Below are positions 49,525-57,865 of a DNA stretch of 64,000 nucleotides, piece after piece. The position numbers and the translations under genes are program-made. The notes under the pieces are model-generated. The model was not told the origin of the DNA, searched no databases, and worked only from the letters and a program-made list of their open reading frames with translations. How positions within the stretch are numbered: position 1 is the first letter of the stretch; every line of letters begins with the position of its first letter. The DNA lies in contig NZ_CAKMTJ010000006.1 in NCBI RefSeq assembly GCF_928392795.1, forward strand, positions 1-64,000, in the 5' to 3' direction. This DNA comes from Rothia nasimurium (GTDB lineage Bacteria > Actinomycetota > Actinomycetes > Actinomycetales > Micrococcaceae).

Positions 49525-51744
49525 TTAGTTGGTAAGGGCCAGGGCGTAGGGCAGGACGGCGGTCGCACCGGCTGCCCGCAAGGTGCGAGCGGTGACGGTG
49601 GTTGACCAGCGAGAGTCAATTCTATCGGTGACGAGGAGAACCGGGCCCGGGTTGGTCGCCAGATAGTTGGCCGCTGCCGGGGGCAGGCGGTAGGCGTTCA
49701 GCACCCCGGCACAGCGGAAGACGCTGTTGCCGCCGAAGTGGGCGGGGGCGTCCGCCAGTTCAAAGTCGCCCAGGTCGGCCAGGCGTCCGGCTGCGGCAAT
49801 ACCGCGGGCCAGTGAGGATGCCAGCTGCGGACGCACTGGCGAGGGCAGCCCAATGACGGCGACCGGGCGCTCCGCCCAGCCCCATTCGGCCAGTACCTGC
49901 AGGCTGGCCCTGCCCAGGTCGGTGGGGACGGGGCCGTCCACGGGCTGTCCGTCGGGTCCGGGGGCGAAAATCTCGCGCAGGCGGTTGCCCCAGCCCAGGT
50001 CGGTCAGGCGGGCTAGTGCCCGGCCCTCACTAGCGCGTTCAGTCTCGGCGATCTTGCCGCGCAGGGGCTTGCCGGTGACTTCATGTACCGCCTGGGGAAC
50101 CAGGCGGTCAAGGCCGGTGGGCCACATGCCGCGCGGCTCAATGAGTACGCCCACGCGGGCCAGGGCCGCCCCTGCCTGCTCGGTCAGGGCCGGGTTGAAG
50201 CCGGTGGGGTACCAGGGCCCGGCGCACACGTCGCAGATGCCGCAGGGACGGGCTGTGGTGTCGTCCAGTTCGCGGGCGAGGAAGACCATGCGGCAGGTAT
50301 CGGTGTGCTGGTAGGCCAGCATGGCTTCCTGCTCACGCTGACGGGCCTGACGCACCCGGGCATAGCGGGGGGCGTCATAGTGCCAGGGAGCTCCGGTCGC
50401 CACCCAGCCGCGGGAACCGCGTTCCACAGCCCCCTCTACCGCTAAGACCTTGAGAAGCAGGTCAAGAGAGGAGCGTCTAACATCGACTCGGGTTTCGAGG
50501 GCTGGCACGCTCAGCTCTGTGCCCGCGGCGGTTGCCTCGGTCAGCGCCGCCAGCACGGCACCGGTGTTTTCTTCGGTCGGCATCGAGGCGGTGGCGAAGT
50601 ACTCCCAGATTTCCCTGTCTTCGCTGCCGGGTAGCAGGAGCACATCGGCCTTGATAGCGCCACGACCGGCTCGGCCCACCTGCTGGTAGTAGGCTACAGC
50701 GCTGGAGGGCGCCCCAAGGTGCACCACAAACCCCAGGTCAGGCTTATCAAAGCCCATCCCCAGGGCACTGGTAGCGACCAGGGCTTTGACCCGATTTTCT
50801 TTCAGGGCACTTTCGGCCTCGCGCCGTTCATCGGGGTCGGTTTTACCGGTATAGGCCAGCACCTCGTAGCCGGCGGCCCGCAGGGCTGTAGCGGTATCTT
50901 CAGCCGCTGAGACGGTCAGGGTGTAGACAATGCCAGAGCCCGGCAGGCTGCCAAGGTGGGTGGCCAGCCAGCCCAGGCGATCGCTGGCGGTAGGCAGGGT
51001 AAGGACGCCCAGGCGTAACGAGTCGCGGGACAGCGGGCCCCGCAGAATAAACACGTCATCAGCGGAGCCCGCACTACCCTGCTGCCGGGTGCCGAGCTGC
51101 TCGGCGACGTCCTGCACCACCCGCTCGTTAGCGGTTGCGGTGGTAGCCAGCACGGGGACGCCGGTGGGCAGGGCCGCAATCAGGTCGCGGATACGGCGGT
51201 AGTCGGGGCGGAAGTCGTGCCCCCAGTCAGAGATGCAGTGGGCCTCGTCAATGACCAGCAGGCCGCAGGTACGCACCAACTCGGGTAGCCAGTCTGAGCG
51301 GAAGGAGGGGTTATTGAGCCGCTCAGGGCCTACCAGCAGCACATCGAGTTCACCGGCAGCGAGCTGGGCGCGCACGGCGTCCCACTCGGTCACGTTCGAC
51401 GAGTTGACCATAGCTGCCCGCACCCCGGCACGGGCAGCGGCCTCTACCTGGTCGCGCATGAGGGCCAGCAGGGGCGAGACGATGAGGGCGGGCCCGCTCC
51501 CCCGCCTGCGCAGGAGCAGGGCGGAGAGGAAGTAGACCGCCGACTTACCCCAGCCAGTTCGCTGGATTACCAGGGCCCGGCGGCGCTGCTGTACCAGGGC
51601 CTCAATGGCCTCAAACTGGCCGGGATGGAAGGCGGCAGCCGGGTTGCCGGTCAGGCGGGCAAGGAGCTCGGTAGCCTCGGCCCGCAGGCTCCCGGGCGAA
51701 AGGACGCCGCCCGCCACCGGGTCTGGCTGTTGAGGCAGGGGCAC
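49525..51744 (-). CDS. RecQ-like ATP-dependent DNA helicase with C-terminal phosphoribosyltransferase-like domain
   Basis: The 739-residue superfamily 2 helicase begins at GTG 51744. Motif I is QRTGWGKSAVY, motif II is LVIDEAHCISDWGHDFRPDYR, motif III is ATTATANERV and motif VI is QQVGRAGRG. The RecQ zinc Cys occur in CRMVFLARELDD and CGICDVC. There is no HRDC domain. The last ~190 residues end with VLLVTDRIDSRWSTTVTARTLRAAG, which resembles the PRPP loop of ComF-type phosphoribosyltransferases with key acidic residues changed. Such fusions are known in actinobacteria. It unwinds DNA 3' to 5'. Its start codon overlaps the preceding stop by one base. Confidence 0.85.
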   Translation of the reverse strand: MPLPQQPDPVAGGVLSPGSLRAEATELLARLTGNPAAAFHPGQFEAIEALVQQRRRALVIQRTGWGKSAVYFLSALLLRRRGSGPALIVSPLLALMRDQVEAAARAGVRAAMVNSSNVTEWDAVRAQLAAGELDVLLVGPERLNNPSFRSDWLPELVRTCGLLVIDEAHCISDWGHDFRPDYRRIRDLIAALPTGVPVLATTATANERVVQDVAEQLGTRQQGSAGSADDVFILRGPLSRDSLRLGVLTLPTASDRLGWLATHLGSLPGSGIVYTLTVSAAEDTATALRAAGYEVLAYTGKTDPDERREAESALKENRVKALVATSALGMGFDKPDLGFVVHLGAPSSAVAYYQQVGRAGRGAIKADVLLLPGSEDREIWEYFATASMPTEENTGAVLAALTEATAAGTELSVPALETRVDVRRSSLDLLLKVLAVEGAVERGSRGWVATGAPWHYDAPRYARVRQARQREQEAMLAYQHTDTCRMVFLARELDDTTARPCGICDVCAGPWYPTGFNPALTEQAGAALARVGVLIEPRGMWPTGLDRLVPQAVHEVTGKPLRGKIAETERASEGRALARLTDLGWGNRLREIFAPGPDGQPVDGPVPTDLGRASLQVLAEWGWAERPVAVIGLPSPVRPQLASSLARGIAAAGRLADLGDFELADAPAHFGGNSVFRCAGVLNAYRLPPAAANYLATNPGPVLLVTDRIDSRWSTTVTARTLRAAGATAVLPYALALTN

Positions 51745-52481
51745 TAGCGCTGGCCCCGGTCAGCACCCAGGTAGGCCTGCTGCAGCTTCCACTGCTGGTA
51801 GGCCTTGATCTGACGCATGTAGGTTGAGACGGGGTTCTTCCAGACGAAGACCAAAAAGACGATAGCTAGCACACCAGCGAGCAGGTCTACCAGCATGGTC
51901 CAGTGGAAGACCAGAAGCAGGGTCAGCGCGCCCATGAGCAGGTTCAGAGCCTGGATGCTCGCCACGACGGTCAGAACGATACGGGCCCAGTTATGACCCT
52001 TGTTCATCATGATGGTGAAGAAGACGAGCAGGGCTGACCAGATAAGACCAAAGACCAGACCCATAATGAGGCCGGCAGTAGCGAAACCTGCATCTGCGCT
52101 CGCAGTTATCTCAGCCTCCGCCGCAGCGAAGTCTTCTTCGGTCATTATCCCGCTGAAGAGGGAGAGGATGCTGTTGCTCGTTGCCTGCTGAATCTCCTGA
52201 TAGAAGATAGTGCCCAGAATAGACCCCAGAACGCCCAGGCCAATCATCACGTACATGATGAGGCTGGCGGTTTTGAGGGCCTGCGGGCGCTCGGGTGCAT
52301 CCATGTGGGCGGGGAGGCCCTGCCCGTAGGCCTGGGCATAGCCGGCGTAGGCGCCCTGCTCGGTGTAGTAGCCGGGCTGGGTTGCCGAATAGGCCGGGGG
52401 CTGGGCCTGGTTGGGGTAGGCCGGGGGCTGCTGGGGCTGGTAGTTACCGGTGGTGTTGTCGTTGCCGGGGTACTGGCTCAC
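51744..52481 (-). CDS. Hypothetical membrane protein with Pro/Gln/Tyr-rich tail
   Basis: The 245-residue product starts MSQYPGNDNTTGNYQ. The first ~65 residues are disordered and rich in Pro, Gln, Tyr and Ala. Four membrane helices follow (about 70-95, 125-155, 165-195 and 197-220) with an acidic loop (MTEEDFAAAEAEIT) between the first two. It looks like the common actinobacterial Pro-rich DUF-type membrane proteins. It shares one base with the helicase start and is probably upstream in the same transcript. Confidence 0.6.
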   Translation of the reverse strand: MSQYPGNDNTTGNYQPQQPPAYPNQAQPPAYSATQPGYYTEQGAYAGYAQAYGQGLPAHMDAPERPQALKTASLIMYVMIGLGVLGSILGTIFYQEIQQATSNSILSLFSGIMTEEDFAAAEAEITASADAGFATAGLIMGLVFGLIWSALLVFFTIMMNKGHNWARIVLTVVASIQALNLLMGALTLLLVFHWTMLVDLLAGVLAIVFLVFVWKNPVSTYMRQIKAYQQWKLQQAYLGADRGQR

Positions 52482-52553
52482 GGGGTCCTCCTGGTCAGTG
52501 GGTGGCCGGTGCTTGCTTTAAGCCTACCGGCCGTTAGCCCCGCTCACCAGGGT

Positions 52554-53060
52554 TTACGCGATTTCGAAGATGCCGCGAGCCCGGTCCTTTTTTACGGAGG
52601 AGGCAGGGAAGATACGGCCGCTCATCGAAATGTAGACGCCGGGTTCGAGCAGGTTGAGGGCGGCGACTGCTGCGCCCAGGTTGAAGCTGGCGTCGGACTT
52701 TCGCATAGACGCCGGCTGCATGGCCCCGGTGAGCACAACTACCTTGTTGCCGAGGGTGGCGTTGGCTTCGAGGTAGCGGGCGGTTTCGGGCATGGTGTCG
52801 GTGCCGTGGGTGATGATGATGCGGTCGTTCTGTACGGCGTTGAGGGCCTCGGTCAGCACGGCACGGTCGGCATCAACCATATCGAGGCTGTCGAGCTTGA
52901 GCACGCTTTGAACCTCAAAAACGGTATCGGTAAGCACGTAGCTGAGCAGCTCGGGCACTGAGGGTTCGCCGATTTCCAGTTCACCGGCGACGGAGTAAAC
53001 CTTGTCGAAGGTGCCACCGGTGGTCAGGATAGTAACGGTTTCTGCGTTGTTGATGGGCAT
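52554..53060 (-). CDS. Short asparaginase-domain protein
   Basis: The 168-residue product contains only the N-terminal catalytic domain of type I/II asparaginases, which are normally about 330 residues. The first catalytic Thr region is TILTTGGTFDK, the second is IITHGTDTMPETA with the Thr-Asp-Lys triad elements, and the Lys-Asp motif is RKSDASFNLGAAV. The domain is complete and the stop codon is not near any sign of decay. Single-domain members are known, often called asparaginase domain-containing. Whether it hydrolyses asparagine is uncertain. Confidence 0.75.
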   Translation of the reverse strand: MPINNAETVTILTTGGTFDKVYSVAGELEIGEPSVPELLSYVLTDTVFEVQSVLKLDSLDMVDADRAVLTEALNAVQNDRIIITHGTDTMPETARYLEANATLGNKVVVLTGAMQPASMRKSDASFNLGAAVAALNLLEPGVYISMSGRIFPASSVKKDRARGIFEIA

Positions 53061-53506
53061 GGCTTCCTTGAGGGTTGTGGGGTGCTTGTTTCTAAGTCTA
53101 GTGGAGGGGCAAGCGGACGCCCGTGGCTGGCCCAGTGGGCGGAATTAGGACTTCCTGCCCCTGATTTAATTCGCTCATAGCGAACATGGGCAAGAGAGCA
53201 CTCCGTAAACACAGGGTAAACAACAGGAAAAGTAAGGTGCAACACAAAATTTTACCCCGAAAACGTCAAGTCTATACAACCTTAAAGTCGTCACAACTTT
53301 AAGGGATAAGCCCACCTATTTTTAAAGAAAACCCAGCAATATTTCAAACACTAAATAAACCCGCCCACCACCAAAGTCAAGACCCCGCACCCACCCCAAG
53401 CAAGGGCGTCCTAACCTGCGATATAAGCGCGCCAAAACCCGCTCCTAGAATGACTCGTAAGCCCCCAGAGGCCCACCCACACACCACCTCACCCTAGGAG
53501 CAAACC
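53061..53506. promoter_or_regulatory. 445-bp A/T-rich upstream region with a dyad
   Basis: No gene is seen. CCTTAAAGT (53280-53288) and ACTTTAAGG (53296-53304) are perfect 9-bp arms 7 bp apart. TATACA lies just before the dyad. TATAAG near 53423 is a possible -10 box for the secreted-protein gene, whose ribosome-binding site is AGGAGC before ATG 53507. Confidence 0.4.
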
Positions 53507-54223
53507 ATGAAGCTCGCACCCAAAGTAGCAGCAACCCTCTCAGCAGCTGCACTCGCCTTCTCCATGGCGTCCGCACCCGCCACCGCCGCCGAAAGCACCG
53601 ACGCGGGCAACGGCACCATCATCAACACCTACCCCGAAACCCCGGCCCTCAACGCCACCCTGCCCATCGTGGAGACCTACCACAAGAGCGACTCCCTCAA
53701 GGCCAACATCCTCAACGCCCGCCCCGTCTGCAACGCCTGGGAAGACTACCGCACCGTGGTCTACAAGGTCACTGACAACTTCACCCCCGTCGGTACCATC
53801 TCAACCACCAACAGCACCTCAGCCCCCGTCAACCTCACCCAGAACCTCTCCAAGACCCAGACTGTCACCATGAGCGTGAACGGGTCAAAGACCGAAACCG
53901 CTTCCTTCAACCTGGGCGGCACCCAGAACCTCGATAAGGGCAGCATCAACGCCGGTATCGCCTACTCCATCGCTAAGACCGTAGGTGGCGACGCCTCCTA
54001 TTCCCTCTCCTGGAGCGTCGGCCAGACCATCGGCCCCTACGAAGTACCCGCAGGCTACACCGGCGAAGCCACCTACGGCTTCCGCACCATCGCTATGACC
54101 GGCACCCAGCAGTACTGCATGCTCAACGGCACCTGGTCCAACCCCGTGGCCTGGCGCGCCAACGTTCCCATCAAGAACCAGGTCACCGTCAAGCTCTACA
54201 GCAACCCTGCTGACTCCTACTAA
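53507..54223 (+). CDS. Secreted protein with beta-pore-former-like architecture
   Basis: The 238-residue product has a Sec signal peptide (KLAPKVAATLSAAALAFSMA, cleavage near ATA-AES). The mature part, about 210 residues, is Thr/Ser/Asn-rich beta sequence. Around residues 105-150 alternating polar and hydrophobic residues (LTQNLSKTQTVTMSVNGSKT, then TASFNLGGTQNLDKGSINAG) resemble the amphipathic insertion hairpin of the aerolysin/ETX-MTX2 family, followed by TIGPYEVPAGYTGEATYGFR. Two Cys (near residues 76 and 206) may bond. This is a structural guess from pattern; I recognise no exact family. The next gene encodes another secreted protein and is probably co-transcribed. Confidence 0.55.
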   Translation: MKLAPKVAATLSAAALAFSMASAPATAAESTDAGNGTIINTYPETPALNATLPIVETYHKSDSLKANILNARPVCNAWEDYRTVVYKVTDNFTPVGTISTTNSTSAPVNLTQNLSKTQTVTMSVNGSKTETASFNLGGTQNLDKGSINAGIAYSIAKTVGGDASYSLSWSVGQTIGPYEVPAGYTGEATYGFRTIAMTGTQQYCMLNGTWSNPVAWRANVPIKNQVTVKLYSNPADSY

Positions 54224-54253
54224 ACCGCCCCGTCTTTGAGAGAAGGTACCACC

Positions 54254-54823
54254 ATGCAGACCGCTATCACCCGTCGCACCGCCCTCACCTCCCTAGCCCT
54301 GGGCACCGCCTCCCTAGCCTTTGCCACCTCAGCCCAGGCAGCCACCCCCGCCTACGACCTGGAACCAGTACTCACCGTCTCATCCTGGAAGGCAGAAGGC
54401 TACGCTGGTCTGGTCGCCCTGCGCCTGAAGAACGTGGGCACCGACCGCTACTACGGGGACTTCCCCGTCGTGTCCTTCCGCATCGACGTGAAGACCGCCT
54501 CGGGCCCTACCGGCGTTGACCGCCTCATTACCCCCGGCTGGTTCAACGGCGCCTACACCCGCGATCTGGGCTTCAACGCTGCCACCTCAACCCGTAGCTT
54601 CCTGGTCACCCTGGCCAACCCCATCAAGGTTGGTGAAACCCAGCTGGTCGCCAACCTCAACTTCGGTGATGGCCTCACCTCAGAGGGCCGCCTGCGCAAC
54701 TACATCACCGTCACCCAGGTAGGCCGCATCGCCGGGGATACCTCAACCGGCAACGACCAGAACCGCGATTCTCGCGAGATCACCCTGACCGATACCGGCC
54801 GCAAGGCAAGCGGCATCTTCTAA
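54254..54823 (+). CDS. Secreted protein with Tat-type signal, partner of the upstream secreted protein
   Basis: The 189-residue product starts at ATG 54254 (MQTAITRRTALTSLALGTAS) after AAGGTACC. The twin-arginine ITRRTALTSL followed by an AQA-AT cleavage site suggests Tat export. The mature ~155 residues have a beta-sandwich-like pattern (VLTVSSWKAEGYAGLVALRLKNVG, then FLVTLANPIKVGETQLVANL). No catalytic motif is seen. It lies 30 bp after the first secreted-protein gene with no terminator between. It may be a partner or binding component. Confidence 0.55.
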   Translation: MQTAITRRTALTSLALGTASLAFATSAQAATPAYDLEPVLTVSSWKAEGYAGLVALRLKNVGTDRYYGDFPVVSFRIDVKTASGPTGVDRLITPGWFNGAYTRDLGFNAATSTRSFLVTLANPIKVGETQLVANLNFGDGLTSEGRLRNYITVTQVGRIAGDTSTGNDQNRDSREITLTDTGRKASGIF

Positions 54824-54973
54824 GCCGCCCGGCCTCCAGGCCTCGATTACCCGGATTACTGCACCCCGGCGTCCTTCTGCTCCCCGCATGAGGACGCCGG
54901 GGCGCAGCCTTTCGCGGGTAGCGGCAGAGTCAGTAGCATGGGAGGGTAACAATCCCCCCGTGAAAGGCTGATC

Positions 54974-55813
54974 GTGCCCGAAACTTCCACCATTAACCTG
55001 CGCTTCCCCATCGTGGGAGCCCAGTGGCTGGCAGCCAATATTGCCGCCCCGAACCTGGTCATTCTGGACGCCTCCGTCGGCGAATTCGCCGGCGCTAGCA
55101 CCGGCATACCCGGTGCCCGCCGCTTTGATATCGACGGTGAGTTCAGCGCCCCCGAGGGCGTGCACACCATGCTGAGCGCCGAGGACTTTGAAGCTAAGGT
55201 CCGTGCTCTCGGCATCAGCAAGGACGCCGCCATCGTGGTCTACGACCGCCAGGGCATGCTCTCTGCCGCTCGCGGCTGGTTTATGTTTGTGGCCATGGGG
55301 CACGACAACGTGGCCGTCCTTGACGGCGGCCTACCCGCTTGGGAGGCAGCAGGTTTCAACCAGCTCCCCCTCAATGAGGGGCCTTTCACTCCCGGTTCAT
55401 TCGTGGCAGAAGACCGCGGCCTCTTCGTTGACGCGCTCACTACCAAGGCCTTTGCAGAGCGGGAGGATGCCGCCGTCATTGACGCCCGCAGCGCCGAACG
55501 TTTTGCCGGCACCGCACCCGAGCCCCGCCCAGGTCTGCGGGCTGGCCATATTCCCGGCTCCGTCAACCTGCCCTTCACCTCCCTGCTCGATGAGCAGGGG
55601 CGCTTCCGGGCCCCCGAAGAAGTCAAGGCAGCCGTGGATGCAGTGGCAGGGGATGCTGAAACCCTGATTTTCTCCTGCGGCTCCGGCGTGACCGCCTGCA
55701 TTGACGCCCTCGCAGCCTATGTATCGGGCTATACCGAGCTGGCTGTCTACGACGGTTCCTGGGCCGAGTGGGGCGCAGAGGACCCGGCGGGCCTGCGCCC
55801 CGTTGAGCAGTAG
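54974..55813 (+). CDS. sseA: Thiosulfate/3-mercaptopyruvate sulfurtransferase
   Basis: The 279-residue protein has two rhodanese domains. The N-terminal domain is inactive (VVYDRQGMLSAARGWFMF), and the C-terminal domain carries the active-site Cys in FSCGSGVTACIDALAA, whose loop CGSGVTA is the 3-mercaptopyruvate sulfurtransferase type. The linker motif is RPGLRAGHIPGSVNLPF. The GTG start at 54974 follows GTGAAAGG. It handles sulfane sulfur from cysteine breakdown or cyanide. It converges with the dehydrogenase gene, two bases apart. Confidence 0.88.
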   Translation: MPETSTINLRFPIVGAQWLAANIAAPNLVILDASVGEFAGASTGIPGARRFDIDGEFSAPEGVHTMLSAEDFEAKVRALGISKDAAIVVYDRQGMLSAARGWFMFVAMGHDNVAVLDGGLPAWEAAGFNQLPLNEGPFTPGSFVAEDRGLFVDALTTKAFAEREDAAVIDARSAERFAGTAPEPRPGLRAGHIPGSVNLPFTSLLDEQGRFRAPEEVKAAVDAVAGDAETLIFSCGSGVTACIDALAAYVSGYTELAVYDGSWAEWGAEDPAGLRPVEQ

Positions 55814-55815
55814 CG

Positions 55816-56727
55816 CTACTTTCCGAAGTTTTCGGTCCAGTAGTCGTTGGCTCCGGTGATGTTGCCATCCTCGTCGTAGAGGTAGAAGCCCTTGCGGTCG
55901 GCAACACCGCTGAAGCCAGCTTCGAGAGCTTCCTTGAGTTTGACACCGAACTCGCGGACGGTTTCATCATCGCTTGCCGAGGCGATGTGTGAGGCGACGT
56001 TGAAGCCCACGGTGTCATAGGCTGCGAAGGGGCCTGCCTTGGTACCGGTAGCGATGGTCCAGGCCTTATCGATTTCTTCAGGGGTGCCTACGCCATTGAC
56101 GTAGAGCTTTGCGCCGGCATCGAGCCAGGGAATGAGCAGGGAGTTCAGTAGGTAGCCGGGCTGCTCCTTGCGGACGTAGACAGGGACCATGCCGGTTTCT
56201 TCGGCGTAGCGAATGGCGTCCTTGATACTTTCTTCGTTGGTCTTGGCGGTGCCCATAATTTCGGCGGTATTTCGTACCCAGACTCGGTTGGCGTAGTGGA
56301 TGGCCAAGAAGCGGTCGGTGTGGCCGCTAGCATCTGCGAAATCGGAGGGCAGCAGGGACGAGGTGTTGGTAGCGAGCAGGGTGCGCTCATCGGCTAGCTC
56401 CCCCACCTTGGCCCAGGTTTCGCGCTTGAGGTCGAGGTTCTCAGGCACGGCCTCGATGACGATATCGACGTCGCTGACCGCTTCTTTGAGGTCGCTGGTG
56501 GGAACGATGCGGGCGATGGCTTCGTCGAATTTTTCGGGGGTGTAGTCAGGAAGGTCTTGTTCGTAGCCCTGGCGGATCCAGGCCCAGCGGTCGGTGAGCT
56601 TGTCGAGGGCTGCGGGGAAGGCGTCGTAGGCAAAGACCTTCTTGCCGTGCCAGGCTGCCTGCATGATGATTTGGGACCCCAGAACGCCGGTACCCAGAAC
56701 AGCTACGATGTTGAATTCGCGTGACAT
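55816..56727 (-). CDS. 3-hydroxyacyl-CoA dehydrogenase family protein
   Basis: The 303-residue enzyme has an NAD-binding [18 protein letters not shown] (about residues 8-25) and the acidic turn AYDAFP. The catalytic motif region [27 protein letters not shown] and [21 protein letters not shown] supplies Ser, His and Glu equivalents. The C-terminal domain has [15 protein letters not shown]. The length matches stand-alone 3-hydroxybutyryl-CoA type enzymes. It is the last gene before the accessory region. Confidence 0.85.
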   Translation of the reverse strand: MSREFNIVAVLGTGVLGSQIIMQAAWHGKKVFAYDAFPAALDKLTDRWAWIRQGYEQDLPDYTPEKFDEAIARIVPTSDLKEAVSDVDIVIEAVPENLDLKRETWAKVGELADERTLLATNTSSLLPSDFADASGHTDRFLAIHYANRVWVRNTAEIMGTAKTNEESIKDAIRYAEETGMVPVYVRKEQPGYLLNSLLIPWLDAGAKLYVNGVGTPEEIDKAWTIATGTKAGPFAAYDTVGFNVASHIASASDDETVREFGVKLKEALEAGFSGVADRKGFYLYDEDGNITGANDYWTENFGK

Positions 56728-56884
56728 GGTGATCTTCTCCTTTGAAGAGTTATTTCATTGATGCAATAGATACTACGCCTGCTTACCCCAAAAGAAAAGC
56801 TTTACAGAGAAAATATTAAGGTGTGTGTCGCCTAGCGCTCAGGGGGTGCCCACACTTGTTCATACGCACAACATGTTCCACCCA

Positions 56885-56921
56885 CCGTCAAATGTGGCAG
56901 CAGCACCGCCACATTTGGCGG
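56885..56921. repeat. Dispersed hairpin repeat, copy 2
   Basis: CCGTCAAATGTGGC pairs with GCCACATTTGGCGG (one G-T) around a 9-nt loop. It resembles the element at 44489-44535 in stem and flanks. Confidence 0.65.
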
Positions 56922-56990
56922 CGAGTGCCACAGTTGGACGGCCGTTCCTTGACGAAGCCCAAAACATGCCCGCTCGACCCATACAGAAAA

Positions 56991-57028
56991 AGCACCTCAC
57001 CTGCTTTACCAGGTGAGGGGCTTGTTTT
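56991..57028. terminator. Terminator-like hairpin at the island boundary
   Basis: AGCACCTCACCT pairs with AGGTGAGGGGCT (one mismatch) and is followed by TGTTTTG on the plus strand. In the minus orientation it lies just downstream of the tRNA-Lys 3' fragment and is probably the original tRNA terminator. Confidence 0.6.
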
Positions 57029-57043
57029 GTGCGCCCTGTGGGG
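57017..57043. repeat. 27-bp direct repeat, copy 1 (att-like)
   Basis: A sequence of 27 bp recurs at 58535-58561 with one mismatch. It covers the tail of the terminator and the 3' end of tRNA-Lys (TGCGCCCTGTGGGG on the plus strand). The repeats are 1,518 bp apart and flank the HEPN-methyltransferase cassette. Confidence 0.75.
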
Positions 57044-57072
57044 CTCGAACCCACGACCCACGGATTAAAAGT
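57030..57072 (-). pseudogene. 3' half of a tRNA-Lys (anticodon TTT) gene: attachment-site scar
   Basis: On the minus strand the sequence reads from the anticodon loop (CTTTTAA) through the T arm (GTGGG-TTCGAGC-CCCAC) to the acceptor end AGGGCGCA. The 5' half of the tRNA is missing. Loss of everything 5' of the anticodon loop is the signature of an att site used by tyrosine integrases at tRNA 3' ends. With this orientation the mobile element would lie to the right, and an intact tRNA-Lys should exist at its other end. Confidence 0.75.
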
Positions 57073-57208
57073 TCTTGACCAGCTTGCCTAAAGAAACTCA
57101 GCGGGGCTTCGAGAAATCTTAGACTGTCTTGAAAAACAGTAACCCCGGCGATATGCAAGAGCAGGGATCGTTCCGGGGTTTTCATTCTCAACTATAATGC
57201 TAAGAACC

Positions 57209-57865
57209 ATGGGAAACAAGAAGGTATCAGTCGAAGAGTTAGAGGTGTGGTTCTCAGAACCTCGACTTCACAGGTACAGGATGTATAGGAATCCGGAGCA
57301 GGTCTACCACTGGAATGCTCATATCACCAAGGAACTCTTAGTTGACATCGGCCACCTCGAAATCCTACTGCGAAATGCAGTAGACAGAGCCCTCCGCCAA
57401 GATGACAGATACGGCAAATACTGGTTTCAGAACCCTGCCCTACCGCTGAGCTATCAAGCTCAGAAAAGCGTGGTTAAAGCGGTCGAACGCGCAACGCGGC
57501 GCGGGACAAGGCCTTTGGACGCCGGTCGGGTTATCGCAGAACTACCTTTTGATTTCTGGAGGTATTTATTCTCGAAGTACTACCAAGCAACGGTCTGGCC
57601 AAAGTTTGCTAGCTGCCTGTCAACCAAGGTCAGCAGAGTCGAATTTGAGCGCCATCTCAACTTTGTTTATATCAACCGTAATCGTTTCTCTCACCATGAA
57701 CCTATCATCAAGGGAAGCTACGAGGATGATCTCGCATATGTTCAGAGTCTATTGGCTTCTATCTATTTTTTAGCATCTCTTATCTCAGACAATACTTCCT
57801 TGTGGATTCGACAGAATTCATCTGTAGATGAGAGGTTAGGGAATCATCCAGATGCCAACTCGTGA
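57209..57865 (+). CDS. Abi-like HEPN-domain protein
   Basis: The 218-residue product starts at ATG 57209 (MGNKKVSVEELEVWFSEPRL). Motifs of the Abi_2/AbiD-type family are present: YHWNAHITKELLVDIGHLEILLRNAVD (about residues 34-60), a central FDFWRYLFSKYY, and the ribonuclease motif NRNRFSHHEPI (about 155-165), i.e. RxxxxH of HEPN nucleases. Such proteins abort phage infection or act as toxins by cleaving RNA. It overlaps the downstream methyltransferase gene by 14 bp and stands inside a repeat-flanked cassette next to an att scar. Partner and target are unknown. Confidence 0.75.
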   Translation: MGNKKVSVEELEVWFSEPRLHRYRMYRNPEQVYHWNAHITKELLVDIGHLEILLRNAVDRALRQDDRYGKYWFQNPALPLSYQAQKSVVKAVERATRRGTRPLDAGRVIAELPFDFWRYLFSKYYQATVWPKFASCLSTKVSRVEFERHLNFVYINRNRFSHHEPIIKGSYEDDLAYVQSLLASIYFLASLISDNTSLWIRQNSSVDERLGNHPDANS

